This document shows, one piece after another, positions 19,789-30,316 of a DNA stretch of 58,842 nucleotides. Each line of letters begins with the position of its first letter. Position 1 is the first letter of the stretch. The notes under the pieces are model-generated. The model did not search any database and had not been told where the DNA came from. It saw only the letters and a program-made list of their open reading frames with translations. The stretch comes from Geobacter sp. Its GTDB lineage: Bacteria; Desulfobacterota; Desulfuromonadia; Geobacterales; Pseudopelobacteraceae. The DNA lies in contig JANYBN010000081.1 of assembly GCA_025360785.1 (NCBI GenBank), positions 1 to 58,842 of the forward strand, given 5' to 3'. The position numbers and the translations under genes are program-made.

Positions 19789-21207
19789 ATGATTTCAAAA
19801 CTTAACTCGCAATTGCCACTCTTATTGATTGACGATGATGCTGTTGTGCTTGAGATTATTGTCACCGCCCTGGAAAGTGAAGGAGTTAATAATATCCTGA
19901 CGCTAACCGACAGCAGAAAAACCGTGCAGTTTATTGAAGATCATCCCGTTTCAGTGATAATTATGGACCTGATGATGCCGCATGTGTCAGGGTTGGATCT
20001 CCTCCCTGTTCTTGTTCGCGACTTTCCTCAGATACCCGTCATTGTCATGACTTCATCAGATGATATTGAGACTGCGGTTAGTTGTATTAAGGCAGGCGCT
20101 GTGGATTTTCTCACAAAGCCGGTGGAAATCGAACGCCTGTTACTTAGTGTCGAGAATGCACTTCATGTTAATGAATTATCCCAGGAAAATCGCAGCTTGC
20201 GGGAATATCTGCTTACCGACCGTTTGGAGCATCCTGCGGTATTCGATGCAATTATTACGACCAGCAAAAAGATGCGGGCCATCTTTCAGTATATTGAGGT
20301 TATTGCAAAATCGGATCAGCCGATATTGGTTACGGGTGAAACCGGTGTAGGGAAGGAGTTGATTGCCAAGGCCATCGGAGCGTTAAGCAACAGAAAAGGT
20401 GCTTTTGTCACCGTAAATGCCGCCGGTCTTGATGACAACATGTTTTCAGATACCCTGTTCGGTCACAAAAAGGGGGCATTTACCGGGGCAGACCAGCAGC
20501 GGGATGGTCTTATCTGCACTGCTGCCGGCGGCACACTGTTCCTGGATGAAATCGGTGACTTGAACGAAACGTCTCAGATAAAGCTGCTGCGCCTTATTCA
20601 GGAACAGGAATTCTATCCCGTTGGTTCTGATGTTCTGAAGAAAACTGATGCCCGTCTTATAGTAGCCACCAATCATGATCTCTCCAACCTGATTAGCACC
20701 AACAAGTTCCGTAAAGATCTCTATTACCGGCTCTGCGCTCACCATATTCAAATCCCGCCATTGAGAGAACGCCGGGAAGATATTCCTTTCCTGCTGGATC
20801 ATTTTCTGGAAGTTGCATCAAAATCACTCAATAAGCCTAAACCTGCTCCTTCGCGAGAAGTCACCGCCCTTCTTTCAACCTATCATTTTGAGGGCAATGT
20901 CCGCGAGCTTCACGCAATGGTTTTCGACGCCGTTGCACGGCATACCGGCGGCTTGTTGACAATAGACTGTTTTGTCGGTTTGACGGGTAATGATAACAGA
21001 TCATTAAATTCGGCATTATTTGCACCAAGTAAAGATGTTGATGATATTCTGTACTCATTTTTCGGACGTTTCCCAACCATAAAGGAAATGGAAGATTATC
21101 TGACCACATCCGCCATGAATCTGACCAGCGGCAATCAGAGATCCGCCGCGTTGTTACTCGGCATAGCCAGACAAACACTCAGTAAGCGGCTGGGTATTCC
21201 AGCATAA
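19789..21207 (+). CDS. NtrC-type sigma-54 response regulator, second of a tandem pair
   Basis: 472 residues, same domain order as the upstream paralogue, with long shared stretches (for example D-T-L-F-G-H-K-K-G-A-F-T-G-A). Its receiver has a canonical acidic triad (I-D-D-D-A) and phosphoacceptor (I-I-M-D-L-M-M-P). AGGAG precedes the start. The C-terminal helix-turn-helix reads L-L-G-I-A-R-Q-T-L-S-K-R. The pair probably act on sigma-54 promoters such as those at 32086, 51639 and 58717; this is inference. Confidence 0.9.
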   Translation: MISKLNSQLPLLLIDDDAVVLEIIVTALESEGVNNILTLTDSRKTVQFIEDHPVSVIIMDLMMPHVSGLDLLPVLVRDFPQIPVIVMTSSDDIETAVSCIKAGAVDFLTKPVEIERLLLSVENALHVNELSQENRSLREYLLTDRLEHPAVFDAIITTSKKMRAIFQYIEVIAKSDQPILVTGETGVGKELIAKAIGALSNRKGAFVTVNAAGLDDNMFSDTLFGHKKGAFTGADQQRDGLICTAAGGTLFLDEIGDLNETSQIKLLRLIQEQEFYPVGSDVLKKTDARLIVATNHDLSNLISTNKFRKDLYYRLCAHHIQIPPLRERREDIPFLLDHFLEVASKSLNKPKPAPSREVTALLSTYHFEGNVRELHAMVFDAVARHTGGLLTIDCFVGLTGNDNRSLNSALFAPSKDVDDILYSFFGRFPTIKEMEDYLTTSAMNLTSGNQRSAALLLGIARQTLSKRLGIPA

Positions 21208-21250
21208 TATCAATTGTGTTAAAAAAACCTGAAATCTCTTTGCCACAATT

Positions 21251-21300
21251 GTAACATTTGTAAACAATGTAACATTGTGCGTATTTTCTGCGACTGTCGC
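21251..21300. promoter_or_regulatory. Tandem 9-bp repeats and GCGAC/GTCGC palindrome upstream of glmS
   Basis: Three 9-mers follow one another: GTAACATTT, GTAAACAAT and GTAACATTG (21251-21277), flanked by CACAAT/ATTGTG. An 11-bp palindrome GCGAC-T-GTCGC lies at 21290-21300. Further on, TGGCACA at 21417 resembles a -24 element, but its -12 partner (GTGTA) is poor. The 310-base gap 21208-21517 holds no gene. Together these suggest regulated expression of glmS. Confidence 0.4.
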
Positions 21301-21517
21301 TACTTACACTTCTTATCAAGTTTCCTGCCGATTATTCCTGTCAGAACTTCCACCCGCAAAAGTTGGACTGTTACCCTAACACGCAGATATTGAATAGATA
21401 TATTACAGACTCCTGCTGGCACAGTATGTGTAAAAGCATTTATTCCTATGAGCAGGAAGTTTTTAGCATTAAATGCTTTTCAACTCAATGTGTGCCATTT
21501 GAAAGGGAGGATAATAC

Positions 21518-23347
21518 ATGTGCGGCATTGTTGGTTATATGGGGAATCAGGACGCTACACCGGTTATCATGAACGGCCTGAGAATGCTGGAATATAGAGG
21601 ATATGACTCTGCGGGAATATGTACCATGGATTCCGGTGAAGTTGAGATCCGGCGCAGTTCCGGGAAACTGGTAAATCTTGAACGGCTTCTCAAGGAACAG
21701 CCGCTGTATGGAAATATCGGTATAGGCCACACTCGCTGGGCCACTCATGGAAAGCCGACAGTGGCTAATGCTCATCCCCACAAGGGTGGGTCGGTCGTAG
21801 TGGTGCACAATGGCATCATCGAAAACTATCTGCTGCTGAAGGATGAATTATCCAACAAAGGGCATAAATTTTTATCTGAAACGGATTCCGAGATTATTTC
21901 ACATCTCATTGATGAAAAACTTAAATCGACAACATCTCTCGAAGAAGCAGTTCAGCAAGCATTGAAAGAACTTCAGGGTGCGTATGCTTTGTGTATTTTG
22001 TGCCATAAAGACAATAAAACGATGATAGCAGCCAAATCCGGTTCCCCGATGGTTGTTGGAATCAAGGGGAATGAATTCTTTGTAGCCTCGGATATGCCGG
22101 CCATTATTTCCAACACCAGGGAGATGGTGATAATGGAAGATGGAGAAATGGCGGTATTCAGGAATGGTGAAGTGAAATTCTGTACTCTGGATGGTGAGGA
22201 TATCAATAAAACGTCGCGTATTGTTGACTGGTCGCCACTAAAGGCGGAAAAAAACGGCTATCCAAACTTTATGCTTAAAGAGATAAATGAACAACCGCAA
22301 GCGATCAGAAATGTGGTTGCAGGTCGCTTGCGGGAGGATAAGGGGGATGTCTTCCTGGAAGAATTGGGCTTGAATAACAGTGGGTTGAACGCTTTTGAAA
22401 GGCTCTGCCTGGTTGCATGTGGCACTTCCTGGCATGCGGCGATGGCAGGGAAATACCTGATTGAAGAACATTGCAGGATACCTGTTGATGTTGAGATAGC
22501 CTCGGAATTTCGCTACCGCAATCCGCTGATATCGGAAAAAACATTGCTGATTGCGATTTCCCAGTCTGGTGAAACAGCTGACACACTGGCAGCGCTGCGC
22601 GAGGCGAGGAGTAAGAACGCACACATCGTGTCAATATGCAACGTAGTCGATTCATCTATTCCCCGTGAGTCAGATGGAGTTATCTATACGCGCGCCGGTC
22701 TGGAAATTGGTGTTGCGTCAACCAAAGCTTTTACTACCCAGCTTGTTGCCCTTTATCTATTGACCATCCGCCTTGGTCGCGCTAATGGCGCTATAGATCT
22801 GAAAAAGGGGCAGGAAATGCTCGCAGCTTTGAACAAACTCCCGGCTCAGGTAGAAAAAACGTTGGAACTGGATTCACAGATAGAAGAGATCGCCTGTGAA
22901 TATCTGACCTCCTGGGATGCTATTTATCTTGGTCGTGGCATCAGCTATGCCATTGCACTTGAGGGCGCTCTTAAGCTGAAAGAAATATCATATATCCATG
23001 CCGATGGTTATCCTGCCGGCGAGATGAAGCATGGGCCTATTGCATTGATTGATAGAGAAATGCCGGTTTTTATACTGGCACCCAACGATAGGCATATTGT
23101 AAAAGTCAGGTCCAATATGGAGGAGGTTATCACCCGTGGTGGAAAGGTTGTTGCCTTGTGCTCAGAAGGGGATAATGAAACAGGTAAGAGAGCTGAATTT
23201 ACTCTGCAAATTCCTTGGGCCGGCGAAGCTCTCTCGCCGGTTCTTTTTACCGTGGCGCTGCAGCTGATAGCATATAACTTTGCAATTTTAAAAGGCAAAG
23301 ATGTTGATCAACCGAGAAATTTGGCCAAGAGTGTCACGGTAGAATAA
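21518..23347 (+). CDS. glmS: Glutamine-fructose-6-phosphate aminotransferase (isomerizing)
   Basis: Makes glucosamine-6-phosphate, the entry point for UDP-GlcNAc. 609 residues. The N-terminal Ntn glutaminase starts with the catalytic Cys (M-C-G-I-V-G-Y), with R-G-Y-D-S-A-G and H-T-R-W-A-T-H-G. Two SIS sugar-isomerase domains follow (S-Q-S-G-E-T-A-D-T), ending [13 protein letters not shown] as usual. A GGGAGG ribosome site precedes the ATG. Its position inside a regulatory block next to the exopolysaccharide locus suggests it supplies amino-sugar precursor for matrix synthesis. No glmS ribozyme core was recognised upstream. Confidence 0.95.
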   Translation: MCGIVGYMGNQDATPVIMNGLRMLEYRGYDSAGICTMDSGEVEIRRSSGKLVNLERLLKEQPLYGNIGIGHTRWATHGKPTVANAHPHKGGSVVVVHNGIIENYLLLKDELSNKGHKFLSETDSEIISHLIDEKLKSTTSLEEAVQQALKELQGAYALCILCHKDNKTMIAAKSGSPMVVGIKGNEFFVASDMPAIISNTREMVIMEDGEMAVFRNGEVKFCTLDGEDINKTSRIVDWSPLKAEKNGYPNFMLKEINEQPQAIRNVVAGRLREDKGDVFLEELGLNNSGLNAFERLCLVACGTSWHAAMAGKYLIEEHCRIPVDVEIASEFRYRNPLISEKTLLIAISQSGETADTLAALREARSKNAHIVSICNVVDSSIPRESDGVIYTRAGLEIGVASTKAFTTQLVALYLLTIRLGRANGAIDLKKGQEMLAALNKLPAQVEKTLELDSQIEEIACEYLTSWDAIYLGRGISYAIALEGALKLKEISYIHADGYPAGEMKHGPIALIDREMPVFILAPNDRHIVKVRSNMEEVITRGGKVVALCSEGDNETGKRAEFTLQIPWAGEALSPVLFTVALQLIAYNFAILKGKDVDQPRNLAKSVTVE

Positions 23348-23376
23348 TAAGCGTTTGTTATTTATAGGAGGCTGAT

Positions 23377-23580
23377 ATGCAAAATATTTCAGAGGACTTT
23401 ATAACAACAGAGCGTGAATTTGCAGAACAGTACCGGGGACTACAGCACGCAGTAAGCAATCTTACGGGTGAACCACAACCGCCTTGCTATTTTTGTACGG
23501 ATCTAAAAATATGGGATTGTTCTAAAACCGGTCGGGAATGTGACAACTTTGCACGATATTATTCGAATTATGAACTGTAA
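23377..23580 (+). CDS. Small cysteine-containing protein of unknown function
   Basis: 67 residues with a strong AGGAGG ribosome site, 29 bases after glmS. The N-terminal half is acidic and helical. The C-terminal half has C-Y-F-C, D-C and E-C-D, four cysteines in a C-x2-C-x9-C-x7-C spacing that could bind a metal. There is no signal peptide or membrane segment. I do not recognise the family. It is probably co-transcribed with glmS. Confidence 0.7.
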   Translation: MQNISEDFITTEREFAEQYRGLQHAVSNLTGEPQPPCYFCTDLKIWDCSKTGRECDNFARYYSNYEL

Positions 23581-23659
23581 GTCGCTTGCAATAATTCAAT
23601 TACTTGCTAACATTTGTGACGCACGTAATATGTTGTCATCCATGAAGGAGAAATCATAA

Positions 23660-26512
23660 TTGGAGCATAAATACCGGATAATGATTGTTGAGGATGAGAC
23701 GGCCGCCGCCCAAAAGCTCGGCAAGTCACTGGTTCGTTTCGGATACGGCGTTGTTGCCATGGTTGACAATGGTGATGATGCCATTGAAATGGCTTCAAGC
23801 ATACTTCCCGACCTGATCTTGATGGATGTGTCACTGAAGGGAAGCATGGATGGAATTACGACTGCCAACCACATCAGCTCAAGTCTGGACATACCGATTA
23901 TTTTTCTTACGGCGCATGGAGACGATGCTACTTTTTCCCGTACAAAAATAGCAAACTCGTTTGCTTTTCTTGAAAAACCGGTCAACCTCAACCATCTCAA
24001 GCATTGTGTCGAGATGGCCATCTACAAGCAGACTCAGGAACGTATCCATAAACAGATGGAACATGAACTGCATAAGAGCGAGCAGAAAACACTTGCTCTG
24101 TTAAAGGCCATTCCCGATCTTATCCTCAGTTGCCGGAACGACGGCACTATCCTTTATTGTCAGAAACCAGACTCAACAGCTTTCTCATTTGTTCCGGACA
24201 ACCTGGTTGGAAAAAAGGTCACGGATGTGTTGTCACCCGGCGCAGAATCTGACGAAATCAGCCAGGGTCTTCAGTCTGACGACCTGCAACTCAGTTTCAA
24301 TTTCTCGGTGCAGCGGATACCTCGCTATCTGGAGTTGCGTTCTGTCCGTAGCGGGCCGGACGAAAATATTGTCATTGTTCGTGACATTAGTGAGCGTAAG
24401 CTGGCGGATGAAAAGATCCTGCGCTATATGAGCGAGCTCAAAACGTCTCAAGATCTGACTCTCCAACAGTCCCATGAGCTAATCGCAGCTCACAATCAGG
24501 CCGAAACTGCCAACCGGGCAAAAAGTGATTTTCTGGCTTCTATGAGTCACGAAATCCGCACGCCTATGAACAGCGTTATCGGTATGTCAGACCTGCTGCT
24601 GAAAACCAGATTATCCGAGCAACAGTACCTTTTTGCTAATGGCATACTTAACTCCGCAACTACGCTGCTTGATATAATAAACGACATTCTTGACTTTACT
24701 AAGGTTGAATCCGGAAAAGTTGAAATCAAGCCGGTTCCCTTCGATTTACGTACTGTATGTGAAAATGTTGGTGAGCTCTTCATGCCGAGGGCAATCGGCA
24801 AACAACTGGAACTCATTATCAATTGCTCCCCGGAGATACCGACGCACTTGATCGGGGATGCGGGGCGTATTAGGCAGGTGCTGGTAAACCTTGTCGGTAA
24901 CTCGATCAAATTTACCGACTATGGTCATATAAGTATCGAAGTAAAATGTCTTGGCATAAGCAGTGGGGATGCTCTTCTCAAGATCAAAGTTTCAGATACC
25001 GGCACCGGTATTCCCGAGGATGCGCTTCCCCAGTTGTTCCAGAAGTTTTATCAGGTTGATTCCCTGCAACACCATTCGCCAGGTGGCACAGGGCTTGGAC
25101 TTGCCATCAGTAAGAGTCTGGTGGAGATGATGGGTGGCATGATCGGAGTGCAAAGTACTCTTGGCAAAGGTTCTGCTTTCTGGTTTACCATGGTGCTGCC
25201 GCTCGATTCGTCATACACGGTAGAGTCTGCGTCGCATTCCGAGTTGGATGGCATTCGCGTTTTGGTGGCGGACGATATTCGTCAAAACCGTCAGATTCTT
25301 TACAGATACCTCTCCTTTCATGGGTTGCGCTGCAGCATGGCCTCTTCAGGAGAGAAAGCTCTGGAGATGTTGAAAAGAGCAAAGTATGACAGTGACCCAT
25401 ACCGGATTGTGCTGATAGATGAAAAAATGCAGGGAATGGATGGTGTAACTCTGGGCAGGGTCATAAAGGCGGATGATTCAAATAGCGAGACCAAGCTGAT
25501 ACTCCTCTCACTACATTCTCATGATACTGAAAATGAAACCGGCATTCCGGATAATATATTTTCTGCGTTTTTATCCAAACCGATTCATAAACATCGTGTA
25601 ATTGATGCTGTTACGGTAGTTTCTCTCAGCAGGCAGCAAAGATTAAACGGTAACCACATCACGGACAATGCAAGTGAACTTGCTGAATCGGGTATTATAC
25701 GTGCTTCGAATACTTTCAAGCAGATGCGGGTTCTTGTGGCAGAAGACAACCCCTCCAGCCAGATTGTAGCATCCAGTATGTTACAGTTGATTGGATGCAA
25801 GGTGGATGTAGTTTCATGCGGGAGAGAAGCAGTAGAAATGGTCAGTAGGCATCACTACGATATTGTATTCATGGACTGCAACATGCAGGATATGAATGGT
25901 TTTGAAGCTACCGACGAGATACGACGGCTGGAGGGTAACAATAAACACACCGTAGTTATCGCTCTCACAGCAAATGCCATCAAGGGATTTAGAGAAAAAT
26001 GCCTTGCAGCAGGAATGGATGATTATCTTAGCAAACCGGTGCGCACCAGTAAATTACAAGAAATTATAACTCGCTGGGCAGCACCGTCACGTTACTATTC
26101 TTCACTGGCACTTGAGCCGATTTTAGTTGAAAGCAGCCCTGAGACAGTCTCCGGAAATGTGTTTGATGAAATGCGACTTAAAAAGCTACTGCAGACTTTC
26201 AAGAAAATCGGGAAAGATTTTGTACCAGCGGTGGTCGATCCGTACTTGAAAAATGTCGAAAAACATATACCGGTGCTGTATGCGGCAGTGGAAGATAAAA
26301 ACTTTTCAGGCGTCTGCGAAACAGCACATTTTCTTTTGGGAGGGAGCAGAAATCTGGGATTGCAGAAACTTTCAGAAATCTGTACAGGCCTCCAGAACAA
26401 CGCAAATCAAGACAACCAGGATATTGTCAGAGAACTCGTAATCGCTCTTGAGAGGGAACTGCCGCTTGTAAAAAGTCACGTGGATGATATGCGGGAGAAG
26501 GGGCTGATTTGA
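23660..26512 (+). CDS. Hybrid histidine kinase: REC-PAS-HisKA-HATPase-REC-REC-HPt
   Basis: 950 residues with a full phosphorelay in one chain. An N-terminal receiver (about 1-120, L-M-D-V-S-L-K) is followed by a PAS domain (about 140-255) and a short coiled coil. The kinase core has its His in S-H-E-I-R-T-P-M near 296. Two receivers lie at about 528-650 and 690-810, and an HPt domain at about 835-945 (A-H-F-L-L-G-G-S). No membrane segment is seen, so it is cytosolic. The start is TTG 23660 with AAGGAG nine bases before; an in-frame TAA directly precedes it, closing a five-codon minicistron at 23642-23659. The signal and partner are unknown. Confidence 0.9.
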   Translation: MEHKYRIMIVEDETAAAQKLGKSLVRFGYGVVAMVDNGDDAIEMASSILPDLILMDVSLKGSMDGITTANHISSSLDIPIIFLTAHGDDATFSRTKIANSFAFLEKPVNLNHLKHCVEMAIYKQTQERIHKQMEHELHKSEQKTLALLKAIPDLILSCRNDGTILYCQKPDSTAFSFVPDNLVGKKVTDVLSPGAESDEISQGLQSDDLQLSFNFSVQRIPRYLELRSVRSGPDENIVIVRDISERKLADEKILRYMSELKTSQDLTLQQSHELIAAHNQAETANRAKSDFLASMSHEIRTPMNSVIGMSDLLLKTRLSEQQYLFANGILNSATTLLDIINDILDFTKVESGKVEIKPVPFDLRTVCENVGELFMPRAIGKQLELIINCSPEIPTHLIGDAGRIRQVLVNLVGNSIKFTDYGHISIEVKCLGISSGDALLKIKVSDTGTGIPEDALPQLFQKFYQVDSLQHHSPGGTGLGLAISKSLVEMMGGMIGVQSTLGKGSAFWFTMVLPLDSSYTVESASHSELDGIRVLVADDIRQNRQILYRYLSFHGLRCSMASSGEKALEMLKRAKYDSDPYRIVLIDEKMQGMDGVTLGRVIKADDSNSETKLILLSLHSHDTENETGIPDNIFSAFLSKPIHKHRVIDAVTVVSLSRQQRLNGNHITDNASELAESGIIRASNTFKQMRVLVAEDNPSSQIVASSMLQLIGCKVDVVSCGREAVEMVSRHHYDIVFMDCNMQDMNGFEATDEIRRLEGNNKHTVVIALTANAIKGFREKCLAAGMDDYLSKPVRTSKLQEIITRWAAPSRYYSSLALEPILVESSPETVSGNVFDEMRLKKLLQTFKKIGKDFVPAVVDPYLKNVEKHIPVLYAAVEDKNFSGVCETAHFLLGGSRNLGLQKLSEICTGLQNNANQDNQDIVRELVIALERELPLVKSHVDDMREKGLI

Positions 26513-26755
26513 AAGGTTGATTAAATTGTTGTATTACAATTAAGATATGATATAGTACAGTAGTATTTATTAAGTATGACTTAAGTACAGGTATCCGAGG
26601 TTCTTAATACAAATGATAGCTACCGACAGGAGCATGCCTTGAATACGTACCTCCAACCACCACCGCCATACCGGCAAACAAAAAAATCCTTTTTACCTCA
26701 TGAAATGTTTTGAGTGCTGATCTTCAGGCTTATACTCGTCTCCTGACGAGGCGAT

Positions 26756-29596
26756 ATGCGCAATAGACTGAATAACCGCGTTTGGATTGCCGTTACATTA
26801 ATCCTGGTACTTTGCCTTACCTACATCGGCATGCGCGGTATCATTCTTCCCAGCTTCGCCTTGCTGGAAGAGCAGGAAATGTCTGAAAATGTTGAGCGCT
26901 GCCGCAATATGATTACGTCAGAACTGAAACAGCTGACTGTCACGGCGGGCGACTATGCTGGCTGGGATGAAGCTTATGCATTTGTGCAAACAGGAAGTCC
27001 GGAATTCATAAAGGTAAATGCCAACCCCGCCATTTTTTACAAACTTCGCCTCAATCTGCTCGTATACACCAACAGCTCCGGAGATATTATATATGGTAAA
27101 CTTGTTGATTGGCGCTCAGGAATTGTCCGCCCGCTATCCCCATCGCTGCTGAAGCATTTTTCTCAGGGCAGTAAACTGCTTTCCCAATCCTTAGGACAAC
27201 AAAGTATAGTGTCAGGTCTTTTGCAGCTCCCTGAAGGAATTATGCTCGTCTCATCACATGCTGTCTTGACCAGTGACTATAAGGGGCCAAGTAAGGGCGC
27301 TATGGTTGTCGGTCGTTATCTGGATGCGGCGGAAGTGGCGGGACTGTCCGAACTGGTTAAACTGCCGATTGTCATATTGCCGGGATCAGCTACATCTGTA
27401 GCAGCTGCCCTTGAAACCAAGCCTGACGGCAGCGATGTAAAGATAATGCTCACCGATGCTGCCACTATTTCCGGAGTCCTGTCGTTGACCGACATCTACA
27501 AAGCTCCAGTCGGGGAGTTACAGGTCAGTGTACCACGCCTCATTTACAGGCAGGGGGTGGCTGCCGTAAACACCTACTTTCTGCTGGCAGCATTGATAAC
27601 TACAATCATTGCCGCGCTGATTGCAGTATTCACCGGAAAGCTCCTTAAAGCGGAGCTGTTGCTGTGTGAAAGTGAGGAAAAGTATCGAGCAATGATCGAG
27701 GCCTTCGATGTTTATGTTTACATATGCTCAAAAGATTTTCTCATAGAGTACATGAATGAAAAGCTCATCCAGCGAACCGGCCGTAATGCCACCGGCGAAT
27801 ATTGCTACAAGGTGCTTCACAATCGCGATTCCGTCTGCGATTGGTGCGTTAACGAACAGGTGTTTTCAGGAAAATCCGTCTGTTGGGAGATAAAAAGTCC
27901 GTTAGATGACCGGTGGTATGAAGTCAATAATTCACCTATCTATAATACGGACGGCACTATCTCCAAGCAAGCAATGGTTATGGACATCACCGGGCGCAAA
28001 CAGTCGGAAGATGCTCTCAAAAAGTCCGAGGAGCTATATCATTCATTGGTTGAAAGTTCACAGGATCTGATATGGAAATGTGATGCCGATGGAAGCTTGA
28101 CCTATCTCAACCTGGCCTTTGAACAGGTCTTTGGCTACGAACAAAATGAAATGCTCGGTAAAAGATTCAGCGACTTTCAAACTCCGGAGACTGCCGCAAA
28201 CGACTTTATAGAGTTCAAACATTTAATGGAAGGCCATTCGATAGATGCCTATGAAACCATGCTTATTGGAAAGTCAGGCAACGAAATTCACTTGGTGCTT
28301 AATGCCCTTTTTACATGTGATGAGAATGGAGAGATAGTTGGTGCGAGCGGGACGGCATATGATATCACCGGGCGCAAACGAGCCGAAAAGGAATTGCAGC
28401 AAGCCAAAATTGCTGCAGAAACCGCCAACATCGCCAAAAGCCGATTCCTGTCCACCATGAGCCATGAGATCCGCACCCCCATGAACGGCGTCATCGGCAT
28501 GATCGAACTATTGCAGCATACCGAGCTGACCCCGGAACAGAACGAATTTGCTGAAAGCGCCAAAAAGGCTAGCTTCGAACTGGTACACCTGCTCAACGAT
28601 ATTCTTGATCTCTCTAAAATAGAGGCTGAAAAAATTGAACTGGAAACATCCGGCTTTGACCTGCTGCTGGTGATTTCAGATAGCATCAATCTTCTGACAC
28701 TTCAGTTTCTCGGAAAAGAGGTAGAGCTCACCTCGTCGATATCCAGTGAAGTTCCAACTTCTTTAAAAGGTGACGCAGGACGACTGCGCCAGATCATTAA
28801 CAATCTGGTCAGCAATGCCATCAAGTTTACTCCGAAAGGTAACGTCACCCTTTATGTCCTGAAAGAAGCGGAGGATGAACAGCACACAACACTTCGTTTT
28901 CAGGTGAGCGACAGCGGAATTGGCATTGCACCGGAAAAACTGGAACATATATTCGAGCCTTTCACCCAGGCAGACTGTTCTACCACGCGCAATTACGGTG
29001 GCACCGGCCTGGGGTTGGCGATCTGCAGGCGGCTGGCTGAGCTGATGGGCGGGACAATCGGCGTGGAGAGTGTTGAAGGGGAAGGGTCTACGTTCTGGTT
29101 TACAGTGGTGATGGAAAAGCAGAAAATTATACCACCCCCAGCCTCACCCCCAGGGTTGGAAGAGCTTGAAACTCCCTCACCCGGAGGGGGAGGGTTGAGT
29201 ACGGGGAACACCGTCACGCCAATCCGCATCCTGTTGACTGAGGACGATCCGAGAGCGCAGAAAATTGTACCCAGGTTGCTGAAAAGCTACGGCTACCAGG
29301 TAGATGTAGCCGGTGATGGTAAAGCGGCATTGCAGGCACTTGCGAGTCATAATTATGCCTTGGTGCTGATGGACTGCATGATGCCTGATATGAGTGGATA
29401 TCAGGTCACTGTAGTCATTCGTGATCCAGCTTCAGCAGTGCTTCAGCACGATATTCCGATAATTGCGCTCACCGGAAATGCCATGAAACAGGATCGTGAA
29501 GAATGCATCGCTGCCGGGATGAACGACCATCTCGCAAAACCGCTGATTTTGGATGATATGCTTGCCAAGCTGGACAAGTGGTTGGATGGAAGGTAG
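26756..29596 (+). CDS. Membrane hybrid histidine kinase: CHASE4-PAS-PAS-HisKA-HATPase-REC
   Basis: 946 residues. A transmembrane helix (about 8-30) and a second (about 275-300) enclose a periplasmic CHASE4-like sensor ([11 protein letters not shown]). Then come two PAS domains, the kinase (His in S-H-E-I-R-T-P-M-N near 570) and a C-terminal receiver (L-M-D-C-M-M-P-D). The first PAS has a cysteine group (Y-C-Y-K, V-C-D-W-C and V-C-W-E) that might bind a metal or heme. The linker before the receiver is Pro/Gly-rich ([14 protein letters not shown]) and is encoded by a sequence like the intergenic C-rich/G-rich repeats at 35377 and 37863. It converges with the Crp/Fnr gene with no gap. Confidence 0.9.
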   Translation: MRNRLNNRVWIAVTLILVLCLTYIGMRGIILPSFALLEEQEMSENVERCRNMITSELKQLTVTAGDYAGWDEAYAFVQTGSPEFIKVNANPAIFYKLRLNLLVYTNSSGDIIYGKLVDWRSGIVRPLSPSLLKHFSQGSKLLSQSLGQQSIVSGLLQLPEGIMLVSSHAVLTSDYKGPSKGAMVVGRYLDAAEVAGLSELVKLPIVILPGSATSVAAALETKPDGSDVKIMLTDAATISGVLSLTDIYKAPVGELQVSVPRLIYRQGVAAVNTYFLLAALITTIIAALIAVFTGKLLKAELLLCESEEKYRAMIEAFDVYVYICSKDFLIEYMNEKLIQRTGRNATGEYCYKVLHNRDSVCDWCVNEQVFSGKSVCWEIKSPLDDRWYEVNNSPIYNTDGTISKQAMVMDITGRKQSEDALKKSEELYHSLVESSQDLIWKCDADGSLTYLNLAFEQVFGYEQNEMLGKRFSDFQTPETAANDFIEFKHLMEGHSIDAYETMLIGKSGNEIHLVLNALFTCDENGEIVGASGTAYDITGRKRAEKELQQAKIAAETANIAKSRFLSTMSHEIRTPMNGVIGMIELLQHTELTPEQNEFAESAKKASFELVHLLNDILDLSKIEAEKIELETSGFDLLLVISDSINLLTLQFLGKEVELTSSISSEVPTSLKGDAGRLRQIINNLVSNAIKFTPKGNVTLYVLKEAEDEQHTTLRFQVSDSGIGIAPEKLEHIFEPFTQADCSTTRNYGGTGLGLAICRRLAELMGGTIGVESVEGEGSTFWFTVVMEKQKIIPPPASPPGLEELETPSPGGGGLSTGNTVTPIRILLTEDDPRAQKIVPRLLKSYGYQVDVAGDGKAALQALASHNYALVLMDCMMPDMSGYQVTVVIRDPASAVLQHDIPIIALTGNAMKQDREECIAAGMNDHLAKPLILDDMLAKLDKWLDGR
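29131..29207. repeat. C-rich/G-rich hairpin repeat captured in a kinase gene
   Basis: This stretch begins ACCACCCCCAGCC, has GAGCTTGAAACTCC in the middle and ends GGAGGGGGAGGGTTGAG. It shares its opening, its GAGCTT core and its GGAGGGGGAG block with the intergenic elements at 35377 and 37863. Here it is read in frame as the Pro/Gly-rich linker of the hybrid kinase. Confidence 0.6.
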
Positions 29597-30289
29597 TCAA
29601 TTCATATGAAAAAAAGATGATTTGAGGATAATAGTGCTTCTGCCGATTATTTCGATCTCACCTGACTGGCTGAATCGTGCCAGCAATCTGCTCACTGTTT
29701 CTCTCGTAAGCGCCGCAAAATCGGCAATTTCTTTATGGGTAAGCTTAAACGGTATCACGATGCCTCTTACATCTTTGATGCCGTAAATAGAGCCGATGTG
29801 AGCCAGCACGGCTCTTACTCTGCTCTCGGCATCAGGCAGGGCGAGTAACTTCAGCATTGCCCAGGACTCCCGCAACCGCTCGCAAAGCAGTGTGATGATC
29901 TCCTTTAAAACATTAGTGTCTTTCATAAAATATTGCTCAAAATCGCTTTTTAAGATCAATCCTACAGCAGCATCTTCCATGGCCACTATCGTAGCCGGTT
30001 GGGACTTTCCGTCCAGTAGAGTCATCTCTCCAAAAAAGTCCCCTCGTTTGCGGATGACCAGGATTTGTTCCTTCCCGTCCGGGTTTATTCGTACCACCTT
30101 TATTTTTCCTGAAAAAACAACGTACATAAAATTTTTAGAGTCATCTTCCATGAGAATGATTGAATTCTTCTTGAAATGTTTTTCCTTGATAATCTGATTA
30201 AACGAAGATTGCTCGGTCGGAAGTAGACAGGAAAAAATAGGTATGTGTTCCAGGATTTTGAGGTGTTTATAGTTGTTGTCTACTTTCAT
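29597..30289 (-). CDS. Crp/Fnr-family transcriptional regulator
   Basis: 230 residues. An N-terminal cyclic-nucleotide-binding-like beta barrel (about 15-130, F-F-G-E-M-T-L-L-D-G near 90) and a C-terminal Crp helix-turn-helix (L-T-H-K-E-I-A-D-F-A-A-L-T-R-E-T-V-S-R-L) are clear. No Fnr-type iron-sulfur Cys cluster is present. The effector pocket has L-D-G-K-S-Q-P-A-T where Crp has an R-S at the cAMP phosphate site, so the ligand may differ; c-di-GMP-binding members of this family exist. It sits 27 bases after the GGDEF gene and is probably co-transcribed. Confidence 0.88.
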   Translation of the reverse strand: MKVDNNYKHLKILEHIPIFSCLLPTEQSSFNQIIKEKHFKKNSIILMEDDSKNFMYVVFSGKIKVVRINPDGKEQILVIRKRGDFFGEMTLLDGKSQPATIVAMEDAAVGLILKSDFEQYFMKDTNVLKEIITLLCERLRESWAMLKLLALPDAESRVRAVLAHIGSIYGIKDVRGIVIPFKLTHKEIADFAALTRETVSRLLARFSQSGEIEIIGRSTIILKSSFFHMN

Positions 30290-30316
30290 GGCATACCTCT
30301 GCGATATGTGAATGTG

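Noticed and set aside
26641-26715. Short TTG-started proline-rich frame before the CHASE4 kinase
   Set aside because: Twenty-three codons of low complexity with no sign of a function.
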